Source: Brachybacterium alimentarium
Lineage (GTDB): Bacteria > Actinomycetota > Actinomycetes > Actinomycetales > Dermabacteraceae
Assembly: GCF_002332425.1 (NCBI RefSeq)
Contig: NZ_NRGS01000003.1
Coordinates: 90,964-154,963, forward strand
DNA: 64,000 nucleotides
Reading direction: 5' to 3'
Part shown: one piece after another, positions 17,168 to 26,742 of the stretch
How positions within the stretch are numbered: position 1 is the first letter of the stretch
Layout of the letters: every line of letters starts with the position of its first letter
Translations under genes and position numbers: made by a program
The notes under the pieces: generated by a model
Told to the model about the DNA's origin: nothing
The model's input: only the letters and a program-made list of their open reading frames with translations
The model's database searches: none

Positions 17168-18414
17168 CGGTCGATCTCCTTCTCGAGTACGTCGAGGTCC
17201 TGCGCCAGGCGCACGAGGGACTGGTCGTCGGGGACGGGGGTGGGGCCGAGCAGCGTGCGCAGCTGCTCGGGCGAACGGTCGACATGGGGGGCCAGCGCCA
17301 TCACCAGGCCGTCGAGCGCGGATTCACGGCGCAGGCCGAGCCGGTCCGCGAGACGGGTGGCCGTGGCCGAACGCAGGGACGTCGCGGCGGCGTCCCGGGC
17401 GTCGGCCTGCTGCAGCAGCCGGGCGCGGCCCAGCACGATCTCCTGCGGGCGCACCGTCACCGGCAGCGGTTCGACGACCACCGGCCCGAAGCGGCGCGCG
17501 ACGGCGATCACCGCGATCACGGCGGTCAGCAGGAGCCACAGCAGGAGGGGACCGGCCCAGTCGGGCAGGTAGGTCAGCAGGTCCTGTCCGTCGGATCCCA
17601 AGGGGTCGCCGGCGGAGGGGACGTACCAGGTGAGCTCGCCGTCGACCCCGAGTGTGTTGAGCACCAGCGCGGAGTTGTCTCCGTTCGCGACCCCGTCGTT
17701 GGTGAGCAGATCGGCGCTGCCCAGCACGACGAGTCGATCGGCACCGGCCACGAGGCCGCCCTTCTCCGCGGCGAAGCACGACCGCGCCTCCCCGCTCGCG
17801 CGGTAGAGGCTCGAGGAGCCGCGCAGCCCGTCCTCCCCGGGCACGTGCAGCGTCCGAGCTCCCTGCGAGAGATCCCCGCACTCGGGGCCCGGGGACAGAT
17901 CGCTCGCGGTGCTCAGCGAGCCGGACCGCGTGATGTCCGGGGCGAGGGCATACAGCGCCTCGTCATCCGGTTGGACCAGCACGAGCCGACCCGGGCCCTG
18001 CTCGTGGGCCTCGGCGAGCGCGGCGAGCTGCGTCGACGAGAGCCCGCGCGGGTCGGTGACCAGCACCGTGCGGCCCGCACGCAGGTCCGCCGCAGCATCC
18101 GCGGTGTGCCGATCGACCTCCACGTCGACGCTGAGCCCTTCGAGCACCTGCACCACGGCCTTGGATCCCTGCCCGGTCGGGGCGTCCGGCTCGAGGGGGC
18201 CGTCGCGGTAGTAGCCACGGGCCACGGAGGCCAGCACCGCACCGAGCACCGCGAGAACCACCAGCACGGTCAGCCAGGGCCGACGCTGCTCGGTCTGTGG
18301 GGAGGAGCCGGCGGCGCGATCTGGCGACGGGGACGAGGCGGCAGCGCCCGCGGTCGACGCGGCTTCCGGGCCCCCGGTCGCGGCGGGGGCTGAGGGGAGG
18401 GGAGGGGTGCTCAC
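17164..18414 (-). CDS. DUF4350 domain-containing membrane protein
   Basis: 416 residues from a GTG that overlaps the DUF4129 stop. A disordered N-terminus (1-43) leads to a first membrane helix (about 46-66), an extracytoplasmic DUF4350 domain (about 70-275) with GSKAVVQVLEGLSVDVEVDR and a glutamine amidotransferase-like LVTDPRGLSSTQLAAL segment, a second helix near 283-305, and a cytoplasmic helical tail. Function is unknown. It travels with MoxR, DUF58 and DUF4129 genes in many Actinobacteria, suggesting one membrane complex. Confidence 0.82.
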
Positions 18415-19118
18415 GCGCCGACCTCGTTCCGGGTCGAGTCCTCGGGCGTCGAGTTCTCGGCGGCGACGTCGTCCGCAGTGGAGAGGTCCGGGGCGGATTC
18501 GGCGATGTACTCGGCGAGCCTCAGCAGATCGTCGGCCGCCTTCGCCGTGGCGGGCCGGTGCGAGTACGCGGCGGTGTCGAAGGCATCGGCCCCGCGCAGG
18601 AGGCGACCGCGCAGATCAGGATACGGAGCGGCGGCGCGGGCGGCCGCTTCGTGCGCGGTCATCCCGGAGGTGACGTCCAGCAGGGTGCGGACCTCGAGGT
18701 CCCTGACCAGGGCGCGCAGCGCGAGCACGGTGCCGTCGTCGAAGCGTCCGGCGTTCAGCGCCGTGCGAGCCTGCTCGCGCAGGTCGTGCGCGCTGAGCAC
18801 GGGGTCGGCGTCCAGACCGGGAGCGACGGCCAGCGTGTGGCTGCGCCGGATCAGACCGGTGCGTCGCAGCACGAGCACGACCACCACGAGGAGCACGGCC
18901 ATCAGCGCGATCGCGAGGCCCACCTGCACGGTGGAGGTGCCGTCGACGCTGTCGAAGAGGTCGGTGAGCCAGCGCTCGATCACGCCGAGCAGCCATTGGA
19001 CGAATCCGGGGGAGTCGTCGTACTCGGCCTTGGAGAGCTCATCGAAGACGCGCGAGCGCGCCTCGTCCGGATCCGGGACCGGAGGGCCTGCGTAGACCGG
19101 AGGGCCTGCGTCGATCAT
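18411..19118 (-). CDS. DUF4129 domain-containing membrane protein
   Basis: 235 residues. An N-terminal amphipathic region (1-60) with QWLLGVIERWLTDLF precedes one membrane helix (about 65-85). The cytoplasmic DUF4129 domain follows, with AHDLREQARTALNAGRFDDGTVLALRALVRDLE, the conserved LLDVTSGMTAHEAAARAA and a YSHRPATAKAADDLLRL helix. The family is often linked to MoxR operons and sometimes fused to transglutaminase domains; no catalytic residue is visible here. It overlaps both neighbours by 4 nt, so its stoichiometry is probably coupled to theirs. Confidence 0.85.
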   Translation of the reverse strand: MIDAGPPVYAGPPVPDPDEARSRVFDELSKAEYDDSPGFVQWLLGVIERWLTDLFDSVDGTSTVQVGLAIALMAVLLVVVVLVLRRTGLIRRSHTLAVAPGLDADPVLSAHDLREQARTALNAGRFDDGTVLALRALVRDLEVRTLLDVTSGMTAHEAAARAAAPYPDLRGRLLRGADAFDTAAYSHRPATAKAADDLLRLAEYIAESAPDLSTADDVAAENSTPEDSTRNEVGA

Positions 19119-20260
19119 CGGGTGCTGTCCGTCGACCAGTTCTCGCGCGAGCTGCGCATCAGGTCGATGTCCCAGGCCTCATGACGCATGCGGTTGTCCG
19201 CGTAGACCGCGGCGAATCCGGCGGAGAGGAACGGGGCCAGCAGCACGGTGGCGAGGTAGGAGCCGATCATCATGATGATCGTCATCAGGACGAGTCCCAG
19301 GACCAGGCCCTGCATGCTCGACGCCAGCAGAATCGCCACGTAGACGATCATCGCGACGACGCTGAACACGCCGGAGACCACCTGCGTGCCGAGCGTGTAG
19401 CACACGTAGAGCAGCACCCCCACGCCGAGGACCCGCCACAGCTTGCGACCGGCGGTCATGCGGAAGGATCGTGCGATGGAGCCGAACACTCCGGTGCGCT
19501 CGACCACCAGGGCGGGGATCGCCAGGAGCATGCGGGCCCAGATCCACAGGGCGAGGAGGATCCCGATCAGCACGCCGACGACGAGCGCGCCGATCGTGAG
19601 CACCGTCGGCTCCTGGAGCAGGAGGAGCGGCAGCGTGCCGAGGACGGTGGGCAGTGCGAAGGCCACCGTGCCGAGCACGCCGAGCAGCAGGCTCACGCCG
19701 ATCGCGGGCAGTGCGAGACGCCGGACCGTCGCCCACATCTGCGACGTGCTCGCGCCGCGTCCGGTCGCCTCACCGATCGCCACGTGCGTCAGCGCCACCG
19801 TGACCAGGGAGGAGGCGACCATCGTGAAGATCCCGGTGATCAAGGAGGAGACGACCGTCAGGAGCATCTGCGAGGTGCCGTAGTCGCTCGAGCCCGACGC
19901 CTCGGGATCCTCCATCAGCGCCTGCACGTCCCCGAAGACGGGGATCATCCCGGCCCCGGTGGTGGCGGTGATGAGCACGAAGGCGACCCCGTAGACGATG
20001 GCGGCCAGCCCCAGCACGGTGCGAGCCCGCAGTCGATAGATGCGCAGGGCGGCGCCGAAGACCTCGCCGACGCTGAGCGGACGCAGCGGGAACAGCGGGA
20101 TGTCCTGCACGAGCTCACGTCGGGGCCCCTGCGGCGCAGGAGCCCCCGACGGTGCTCCCTGCGACGGCGCGGGGTGCGGATCGACGGAGCCCTGGGGCGC
20201 CGTGGGGTCGGGCTGGGAGCTTCCCTCGGTCGCTCCCGGTGCGGTCCAGCCCGTGCTCAT
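19115..20260 (-). CDS. Polytopic membrane protein, GDPD membrane-domain-like
   Basis: 381 residues from the ATG at 20258-20260, which has a strong AGGAGGACAG immediately upstream. A Pro/Gly/Gln-rich N-terminus (1-55) is followed by DIPLFPLRPLSVGEVFGAALRIYRLRARTVLG, typical of proteins annotated as glycerophosphoryl diester phosphodiesterase membrane domain. Six or more membrane helices follow. The catalytic phosphodiesterase domain is absent, so enzymatic activity is not expected. It is the first gene of the MoxR operon and is divergent from mtrA, with about 185 bp between the start codons. Confidence 0.75.
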   Translation of the reverse strand: MSTGWTAPGATEGSSQPDPTAPQGSVDPHPAPSQGAPSGAPAPQGPRRELVQDIPLFPLRPLSVGEVFGAALRIYRLRARTVLGLAAIVYGVAFVLITATTGAGMIPVFGDVQALMEDPEASGSSDYGTSQMLLTVVSSLITGIFTMVASSLVTVALTHVAIGEATGRGASTSQMWATVRRLALPAIGVSLLLGVLGTVAFALPTVLGTLPLLLLQEPTVLTIGALVVGVLIGILLALWIWARMLLAIPALVVERTGVFGSIARSFRMTAGRKLWRVLGVGVLLYVCYTLGTQVVSGVFSVVAMIVYVAILLASSMQGLVLGLVLMTIIMMIGSYLATVLLAPFLSAGFAAVYADNRMRHEAWDIDLMRSSRENWSTDSTR

Positions 20261-20444
20261 CTGTCCTCCTGCTGTCCGTCGGCACCCGGGATCCGGCGGC
20301 GGCCGGTGGGCGGGATGCGATGTCCTCCAGGACAACCTACGGACTCCTGGGCCCTGCACCGATCCGACGAACGTCGATGGTCATGCGTCTTCCGGACACC
20401 CCACCATCCGGGGATGCGCTCGGAAAGTGAGTGCCGGTGGCACA

Positions 20445-21140
20445 ATGAGCCGTATGACGACGCCTTCTCGGATCCTCGTGGTTGACGACGACCAGGCGAT
20501 CGCCGAGATGGTCGGGATCGTCCTGCGCGGCAAGGGCTACGAAGTGGCCACCTCGCCCGACGGCGCCTCCGCGCTGGAGACCTTCCCGCGACTTCGGCCC
20601 GATCTGGTCCTGCTCGACCTCATGCTGCCCGGAATGGACGGCATCGAGGTCTGTCGGCGCCTGCGCAGCGAGTCCGGGGTCCCGATCATCATGCTGACCG
20701 CCCGCACCGATACCGCTGATGTGGTCGAGGGGCTCGAGGCCGGAGCCGACGACTACCTCACCAAGCCCTTCGAACCCGAAGAGCTCGTGGCACGGATCAA
20801 GGCGCGGGTGCGCCGCGTGGAGCCGCCCACCACGGAGCAGCTGGCGATCGGGGACCTCTCGATCGACGTCGACGGTCACGAGGTGCGTCGCGACGGAGAG
20901 CTGATCGCCCTCACCCCGCTCGAGTTCGATCTGCTCACCCAGCTCGCGCGCAAGCCGTGGCAGGTGTTCACGCGTGATGTGCTCCTGCGGGACGTCTGGG
21001 GCTACCGCCACAGCGCGGACACCCGTCTGGTCAACGTGCACGTCCAGCGCCTGCGCTCGAAGATCGAGCACGACCCCGAGAACCCGCGCATCGTCGTCAC
21101 CGTCCGCGGGGTCGGCTATCGCGCCGGGGGCGCGTCCTGA
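20445..21140 (+). CDS. mtrA: Response regulator MtrA
   Basis: 231 residues from the ATG at 20445; a second in-frame ATG at 20454 would give 228 residues, the usual length. The receiver domain has the acidic pocket VVDDD, the phospho-acceptor Asp58 in LVLLDLMLPGMDG, and LTARTD and Lys in LTKPF. The C-terminal winged helix is OmpR type (GDLSIDVDGHEVRRDGELIALTPLEFDLL, VNVHVQRLRSKIE). MtrA controls cell-wall, division and osmotic-response genes in Actinobacteria. mtrB starts 16 nt downstream. Confidence 0.95.
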   Translation: MSRMTTPSRILVVDDDQAIAEMVGIVLRGKGYEVATSPDGASALETFPRLRPDLVLLDLMLPGMDGIEVCRRLRSESGVPIIMLTARTDTADVVEGLEAGADDYLTKPFEPEELVARIKARVRRVEPPTTEQLAIGDLSIDVDGHEVRRDGELIALTPLEFDLLTQLARKPWQVFTRDVLLRDVWGYRHSADTRLVNVHVQRLRSKIEHDPENPRIVVTVRGVGYRAGGAS

Positions 21141-21156
21141 GAACGACGGACCGTCC

Positions 21157-22881
21157 GTGAGCACAGTGGCCGAAGGGGCGGCGGAGGTGCCCGCCTCCGT
21201 ACGGCTCGCTCGCGCCGCCGACCCGCGCGGCTGGCCGCTCGCGCTGAGGGTCGTGCTGGTCACGACGCTGCTGTCGATCCTGGCCATGCTCGCCGTCGGC
21301 GCCTATCTCTCCTCCGTGATCGCCGACGGGCTGTACGAGCAGCGGCGCGACCGGGTGCTCGAGGAGACCGTCGAGGTGCGCCGTGACCTCTCCGACAGCC
21401 TCACCCAGCTCTCCAGTGCCACCAGCACCCAGCGCCAGGATGCGGTGAACGCCTTCGTCCAGTCCGCAGGCGGCCAGGGCGGCGGTGACCGCCGGGAGGT
21501 CGCCCTGCTCCCGGTGGAGACCTCCGAGACGGTCTTCCCCGTCGCCTCCTCCGACCGCACGCTGTTCGACGAGGTCGACGACGAGTTCTCCGCCGCAGTG
21601 GCCGCGAGCCCGGACTCGGTGTCCTGGCGCTCGATCGGCCGGGAGGACCCCCAGGGGCGCACGGTGCCGGCGCTGCTCGTGGGCACCCGGGTGATGGTCC
21701 CCGGGGTCGGCTCCTATGACCTCTACCTCGTGTACTCCATGCAGGAGGAGCAGGAGACCCTCGGCTTCGTGCAGAGCGTGCTCTTCGGCGGCGGCGGAGT
21801 CCTGCTGGCTCTCGTCGTCGGCATCGCGATCGCCGTGGCCCGCCTGGTGACGACCCCGCTGAAGCATGCGGCGCGCGCGGCCGAGCGCATCGCCGGCGGA
21901 GATCTCGACAGCCGCGTCGAGGTCTCCGGGGCCGACGAGCTCGCCCGGGTGGGGGAGTCCTTCAACGACATGGCGCGCAGCCTCGCGCAGAAGGTCGACG
22001 ACCTCACGGAGCTCTCCCGCCTCCAGCAGCGGTTCGTCTCCGATGTCTCCCACGAGCTGCGCACTCCGCTGACCACGATCCGGATGGCCTCCTCCGTGCT
22101 CGACAGCCGTCGCCCCGACCTGCCCGGCGACCTGCAGCGCACGGCAGAACTCCTCTCCGCGCAGGTGGAACGCTTCGACGTGCTGCTCGCAGACCTGCTG
22201 GAGATCTCGCGCTTCGACGCCGGGGCCGCGGAACTGGAGGCGCATCGCGAGGATCTCGACGCCCTCGTGGTCCGCGCGATCGACGACGTACGGCCGCTGG
22301 CCGGAGCGCGCGGCTGTCTCCTGGATGTGCATCTGGCAGGGCGCGAGATGAGCGCGGTGGTCGACGCCCGACGGGTCGACCGGGTGCTGCGCAATCTGCT
22401 CACCAACGCGATCGAGCACGGCGCGGGCGGACCCGTCCTGGTGCAGACCTCCTCGAACGAGGACTCCGTCGCGGTGGTGGTGCAGGACTACGGCCACGGC
22501 ATCTCCCCGAAAGATGCGCAGCACGTGTTCGACCGCTTCTGGAGAGCGGACCCCTCCCGTGCTCGGACCCTCGGCGGGACGGGCCTGGGGCTCTCGATCT
22601 CCGCGGAGGACGCGCGACTGCACACCGGATGGTTGCAGGCCTGGGGCCAGGAGGGCCGCGGTGCTGTGTTCCGCCTGACCCTGCCGCGCCGACCCGGCGG
22701 CACGATCACACGGTCCCCGCTGCGTCTGGAGCGACGTTTCGACCGCGACCTGACCGGCACCTACTCGGTCACTCCGACCGGCGAGATCCCGATCGGTCCG
22801 GGCAATCTGCCCGATTTGTCCGATGTCGCGCCGGACGCCGAACCGGACGGCGAGAACCCGATGCCAGGAGGACGAGGATGA
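21157..22881 (+). CDS. mtrB: Sensor histidine kinase MtrB
   Basis: 574 residues from the GTG at 21157. A membrane helix near 30-52, an extracytoplasmic sensor region (about 53-200), a second helix near 203-228 and a HAMP linker precede the HisKA domain. The H-box VSHELRTPL carries the phosphorylated His299. The ATPase has N, G1 (QDYGHGISP) and G2 (GGTGLGLSI) boxes, followed by a divergent tail of about 60 residues. It phosphorylates MtrA. The stop overlaps the lpqB start by 4 nt, the conserved mtrA-mtrB-lpqB order. Confidence 0.95.
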   Translation: MSTVAEGAAEVPASVRLARAADPRGWPLALRVVLVTTLLSILAMLAVGAYLSSVIADGLYEQRRDRVLEETVEVRRDLSDSLTQLSSATSTQRQDAVNAFVQSAGGQGGGDRREVALLPVETSETVFPVASSDRTLFDEVDDEFSAAVAASPDSVSWRSIGREDPQGRTVPALLVGTRVMVPGVGSYDLYLVYSMQEEQETLGFVQSVLFGGGGVLLALVVGIAIAVARLVTTPLKHAARAAERIAGGDLDSRVEVSGADELARVGESFNDMARSLAQKVDDLTELSRLQQRFVSDVSHELRTPLTTIRMASSVLDSRRPDLPGDLQRTAELLSAQVERFDVLLADLLEISRFDAGAAELEAHREDLDALVVRAIDDVRPLAGARGCLLDVHLAGREMSAVVDARRVDRVLRNLLTNAIEHGAGGPVLVQTSSNEDSVAVVVQDYGHGISPKDAQHVFDRFWRADPSRARTLGGTGLGLSISAEDARLHTGWLQAWGQEGRGAVFRLTLPRRPGGTITRSPLRLERRFDRDLTGTYSVTPTGEIPIGPGNLPDLSDVAPDAEPDGENPMPGGRG

Positions 22882-24581
22882 GGCCCCCACGTCGCACCGT
22901 GCTGCACGCCGCCGGCGCCGTCACCGTCCTGGGACTCGGTGCGGCGTGCGCGCGCATCCCCACCGGCTCCCCGATCGACAGCAGGCCGCTGAGCGGTCGT
23001 GTCCAGCCCGGGGCCCCGTACGTGCAGGCGCTCCCGCCCGCGGAGGACGCCACCGCGCAGCAGGTGGTCTCCGGATTCGTGCAGGCAGGTGTGGGCTCGG
23101 AGGAGGACTTCGCCGTCGCCCGCTCCTATCTCACCGATGAGCTGAGTGCGCGCTGGCGGCCCGCCGCCGGGATCACGATCTACTCCAGCAGCCAGGAGCT
23201 CGAGGTCAAGGAGGTCGACGAGACCTCGATGGTGCTCGTGCTCCAGGTGGTCGCCGTGGTGGACGGCTCGGGTGTGCGCAGCGTCCTCTCAGGCCCTGTC
23301 TCCCAGAACGTGGAGGTCACGATGGAGCAGGTCGAGGATCAATGGCGGATCGGTGAGGTGCCGGATGGGATCTTCCTGTCCGAGGCGGCGTTCGAGACGC
23401 TCTTCGCGCCCGCACGTCTGTACTTCCTCGACGCCCGCGGTCGCCATCTCGTCCCCGACCACCGCTGGTTTTCCCTGCAGCGCGGTGCTGCCGCCGTGCT
23501 CGAGGCGCTCGTGGCAGGGCCGGCGCTCTTCCTCAAGGGCGCCGTGCGCAGCGCGGTGCCCGATGCTCCCGATGTCGCCGACGCGGTCGTCACCACCGCC
23601 GCGGACGGCACGCCGGAGGTCGACGTGCCCCGGTCGGTCCTCGCCCTGCGCCTCGAGGAGCGGGCCCAGGCCCTGGCACAGATCGAATCCTCACTGCGTT
23701 CTCTGCGCTCACTGTCGGGAATCCGCCTTGTGCGCAACGGTGAGGAGTACTCGGCCGGTGAGGAGCACACGATCGAACGGGCGCTTCCCGGACACCGCCC
23801 GATCGCGGCCGGCCCCACCGGCATCATCTCCCTCAACGATCCCAGCATGGACGCGCCGGCCGCCCAGCTGGTGCCGGACCTCGCGGAGCAGGCCCTCACC
23901 TCTCCGGTGATCGCGCAGGAGGGCGGGCTCGCCGCCGCGCTCACCGATGACGGCACCGTGGTGCTGCTCGCCTCGACCGACGGCTCGGTCCCGCCCCGAG
24001 AGGCCGCGACCGGCGGTGAGTTCGTCCCGCCGCGTGTCGATGACGCCGGGCTGGTGTGGACCTCGACCGTGCGCAGCGCGGGCGTGATGCTCGCACTGGC
24101 CGGCAGCGGGCCGGGCCAGGACGTGAAGGTCGACGTGCCGTGGCTCCGTGGCCGTGAGGTGAGGGCGCTGGACATCGCCGCCGATTCGACCCGGATGATG
24201 GTGCTCTCGACCGATTCGGCCGGATCGCAGCTGGACCTGTGCGCCGTGATCCGGGATGCGGACGGGGTGCCGAGCTCCCTCACCCAGCCGGACCAGGTGC
24301 GCACCTTCCTCTCGGACGTCACCCAGGCGAGCTGGTACGACGAGGTGGGGCTCATCCTGCTCGGCTCCGACCCGGGCACCGGGGAGCTGCGCGGGCAGAT
24401 CCTCGATCTCACCTCCGGTCGCGACCCGCTGCCCTCCGTCCGGTCGACGACCGATCGCATCGCAGGCACCGTCGTGGGGGAGACCATCTGGGCCGGGACA
24501 TCCGACGGGGATCTGCTGCGCAGTGATGGCAGCCGGTGGTCCGTCGTCGATCTCGAGGCCCACGACCCGTCGTTCTACTGA
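22878..24581 (+). CDS. lpqB: Lipoprotein LpqB
   Basis: 567 residues from the ATG at 22878 with AGGAGGACGAGG just upstream. The N-terminus MRPPRRTVLHAAGAVTVLG is a lipoprotein signal with lipobox LGAAC and acylated Cys24. A GerMN domain lies around 190-290, and the C-terminal half is a beta-propeller-like region. In mycobacteria LpqB binds the MtrB sensor domain and tunes MtrA signalling, so an extracytoplasmic role with MtrB is expected. It is followed by a heptanucleotide-repeat spacer. Confidence 0.93.
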   Translation: MRPPRRTVLHAAGAVTVLGLGAACARIPTGSPIDSRPLSGRVQPGAPYVQALPPAEDATAQQVVSGFVQAGVGSEEDFAVARSYLTDELSARWRPAAGITIYSSSQELEVKEVDETSMVLVLQVVAVVDGSGVRSVLSGPVSQNVEVTMEQVEDQWRIGEVPDGIFLSEAAFETLFAPARLYFLDARGRHLVPDHRWFSLQRGAAAVLEALVAGPALFLKGAVRSAVPDAPDVADAVVTTAADGTPEVDVPRSVLALRLEERAQALAQIESSLRSLRSLSGIRLVRNGEEYSAGEEHTIERALPGHRPIAAGPTGIISLNDPSMDAPAAQLVPDLAEQALTSPVIAQEGGLAAALTDDGTVVLLASTDGSVPPREAATGGEFVPPRVDDAGLVWTSTVRSAGVMLALAGSGPGQDVKVDVPWLRGREVRALDIAADSTRMMVLSTDSAGSQLDLCAVIRDADGVPSSLTQPDQVRTFLSDVTQASWYDEVGLILLGSDPGTGELRGQILDLTSGRDPLPSVRSTTDRIAGTVVGETIWAGTSDGDLLRSDGSRWSVVDLEAHDPSFY

Positions 24582-24600
24582 GCCGTCCCGAGCGCTGCAG

Positions 24601-24677
24601 CGTCGCTCGTCGCTCGTCGCTCTTCACTCGCCCCTTGTCTCTCGCCCTTCGCCCTTCGCCGCTCGCCGCTCGCCGCC
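24601..24677. repeat. Heptanucleotide tandem array downstream of lpqB
   Basis: Eleven consecutive 7-nt units keep one register from 24601 to 24677: CGTCGCT three times, then diverged units, then CGCCCTT twice, CGCCGCT twice and CGCCGCC. The array begins 20 nt after the lpqB stop and lies in the 217-bp spacer before comF. No gene or terminator hairpin was recognised there. Confidence 0.85.
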
Positions 24678-24798
24678 TCGTCCCGCGTCTCTTGCCTTCG
24701 TCCCGCGGCCCGGCTCGACCGTTCCTCCCCACGGGCCCGGCATCAACACTCGCGGGCAGCTCGAGCACGTGGCGCCCGCGACCTGCTGGAATCCGGTC

Positions 24799-25728
24799 AT
24801 GGACGAGCAGGGCTACGCGAACGGAGCCGGCGGCAGGGGCGAGGCCGCGGGCCGGAGCCCGACCCCGCCCACGGGCGGGCGCAGAGACCGGCGTCCGGGC
24901 AGGCGCACAGACGCATATCCGGGCAGGCGCAGAGACGGTCCTCCGGACAGGCGCCGAGCGGAGCCTCCTCTGTGGTGGGAGATCATCGCCCAGACCTGCT
25001 CGCTCATCGCTCCTCGGCAGTGTCCCTGCGGCGCGGAGGGCTCCTGGCTGTGCCCGGACTGCACCGCGCTTCTCGCAGCCCCGCCGATCCGCGTCGACTC
25101 CGCATGCGACGCCCTGCAGCATCTCACCGCCGCACGAGTCCACGAGCAGGAGCGCGACGGCCTGCTCCTGCCGGCCGGGGTGGACCATTCCCCAGTGCTT
25201 CCGGTGCTCGCTCTGGGGGAGTACAGCGGGCCCCTGCAACGGCTCGTGCTCGCCTGGAAGAACGGCGGGATGCTCCACCTCGGGGCGCCGCTGGCACGGG
25301 CCCTGGGTCCGGCGGTCGCAGCGCTTGCCGAGGACGCCGAGGTGTCCGAGCCGGCGCTGGTGCCGGTCCCGTCCCGTCTCGGCGCCCGCCTGCGACGGGG
25401 CGAGGACCATACCGTCGAGCTCGTGAGAGGCCTCAGCCGTGCGGGGAGCGGCACTCCGCTGCTGCTGCGCTCCGCACCCACCACCGCTCAGGAGGGGCAG
25501 GGTGCCCGGCAGCGAAGGACGCGGGAGATCCGCGTGACCGGTCGCAGAGCTCACCGCGCCGGGCAGAGCGCCACCTCTGTCGTCATCGTCGACGACGTCG
25601 TGACCACCGGGTCCACACTGCGCGGGACGCATGAAGCGCTCACCGAGGCGGGGATGGACGTGCTCGGGGCAGCCGTCATCGCGTCCGCAAGGATCCCACC
25701 CGCCCACAGCGCACAGCTGCCCGCCTGA
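24799..25728 (+). CDS. comF: ComF family phosphoribosyltransferase-like protein
   Basis: 309 residues from an ATG at 24799. An Arg/Pro/Gly-rich N-terminus (1-55) carries degenerate GRRxDxxPGRR-type repeats. A zinc-finger-like CPCGAEGSWLCPDC follows, then a type I phosphoribosyltransferase fold with the PRPP loop VVIVDDVVTTGSTL near 260-273. ComF proteins act in DNA uptake or metabolism of transformed DNA in competent bacteria; in actinobacteria lacking visible competence the role is unclear. It sits between lpqB and hpf, as in mycobacteria. Confidence 0.88.
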   Translation: MDEQGYANGAGGRGEAAGRSPTPPTGGRRDRRPGRRTDAYPGRRRDGPPDRRRAEPPLWWEIIAQTCSLIAPRQCPCGAEGSWLCPDCTALLAAPPIRVDSACDALQHLTAARVHEQERDGLLLPAGVDHSPVLPVLALGEYSGPLQRLVLAWKNGGMLHLGAPLARALGPAVAALAEDAEVSEPALVPVPSRLGARLRRGEDHTVELVRGLSRAGSGTPLLLRSAPTTAQEGQGARQRRTREIRVTGRRAHRAGQSATSVVIVDDVVTTGSTLRGTHEALTEAGMDVLGAAVIASARIPPAHSAQLPA

Positions 25729-25940
25729 CCATGCAGGTCGCGTCGATCCGGTCGCAGTCCCGCGAACCCGTCCCGAGGCGAGGGCATCGTGACTCCACGG
25801 GGCGCACGAGCAGACACCTCGTGAATCCACAGGACGGACCACCAGACAACTCGGAGGAAAACATGGCATGCTGACGTGACCCGGCACAGTCCGCCGGTCA
25901 TCCTCTCCCCAGGAGGTGCGCACCCCAGCCGAAGAGCCAC

Positions 25941-25965
25941 TGCGGCCGGGCTCAGAGCGGCCGCA
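25941..25965 (+). promoter_or_regulatory. Leader hairpin just upstream of the hpf ribosome-binding site
   Basis: TGCGGCCG (25941-25948) can pair with CGGCCGCA (25958-25965) across a 9-nt loop. The hairpin ends about 8 nt before the hpf ribosome-binding site GGAGGAG. The rest of the 260-bp spacer (25729-25988) shows no gene. Whether the hairpin regulates translation is untested. Confidence 0.35.
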
Positions 25966-25988
25966 CCCGGATAGGAGGAGAACACCTC

Positions 25989-26654
25989 ATGGAGATCAAT
26001 GTCGTCGGACGCCATATGGACGTCCCGGACCGATTCCGTCGTCATCTCACCGACAAGCTCGATAAGGTCACCCAGCTCGCGCCCGCAGCGCTGAGGGTGG
26101 ACGTGGAGATCTCACAGGAGAAGAACCCCCGGCAGGCCGAACTCAGCGACCGCGTCGAGCTCACCGTTCACGACAGCGGCTCCATCGTCCGTTCGGAAGC
26201 CCGCGCGGATGACCTCTACGGAGCCCTCGACATCGCTTACGGGAAGCTGCTCGAACGTCTGCGCCGCGCACGGGACAAGCGCAAGGACCACCGTCGTGGT
26301 CGGGACCGCTCTCGTCAGGGATCGGGCGAGAGCCTGCGCACCCTGCCCGCTGATCAGGAACTGCCGGCCGCGCTCCAGGAGACCCCCTCGGAGCCCGCCG
26401 CGGAGACCTCGGACCCCACCGCGCCGCACGAGACGGACCTCGCCGATTCCGGCAGCCCGGTCGTGATCCGCGAGAAGAAGCACGCGGCGAAGCCGATGAG
26501 CATCGACGACGCGCTCTACCAGATGGAGCTCGTCGGCCATGACTTCTTCCTCTTCGTCGACGGGGATTCCGGGAATCCCAAGGTGGTCTACCGCCGCAAG
26601 GGCTGGAACTACGGCGTGATCGAGCTCGACGCCGAGCTCCCGTCGTCCTCCTGA
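25989..26654 (+). CDS. hpf: Ribosome hibernation promoting factor, long form
   Basis: 221 residues from an ATG preceded by ATAGGAGGAG. The N-terminal RaiA/S30AE domain (about 1-105) has MEINVVGRHMDVPDRFRRHLTDKLDKV and DLYGALDIAYGKLLERLRRARDK. A charged linker (105-160) leads to the C-terminal dimerisation domain typical of long HPF (KPMSIDDALYQMELVGHDFF, FVDGDSGNPKVVYRRKGWNYGVIEL). Long HPF dimerises and pairs 70S ribosomes into inactive 100S particles in stationary phase or stress. It lies between comF and secA, a conserved actinobacterial order. Confidence 0.95.
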   Translation: MEINVVGRHMDVPDRFRRHLTDKLDKVTQLAPAALRVDVEISQEKNPRQAELSDRVELTVHDSGSIVRSEARADDLYGALDIAYGKLLERLRRARDKRKDHRRGRDRSRQGSGESLRTLPADQELPAALQETPSEPAAETSDPTAPHETDLADSGSPVVIREKKHAAKPMSIDDALYQMELVGHDFFLFVDGDSGNPKVVYRRKGWNYGVIELDAELPSSS

Positions 26655-26742
26655 CCCTGCTCGACCGGTCCGGGTGGGAGATGCGCACGTGCTCTCCCGC
26701 CCGGACCTCGGTCCGTCCCGATCCGACCGGAGCCCACCACTG

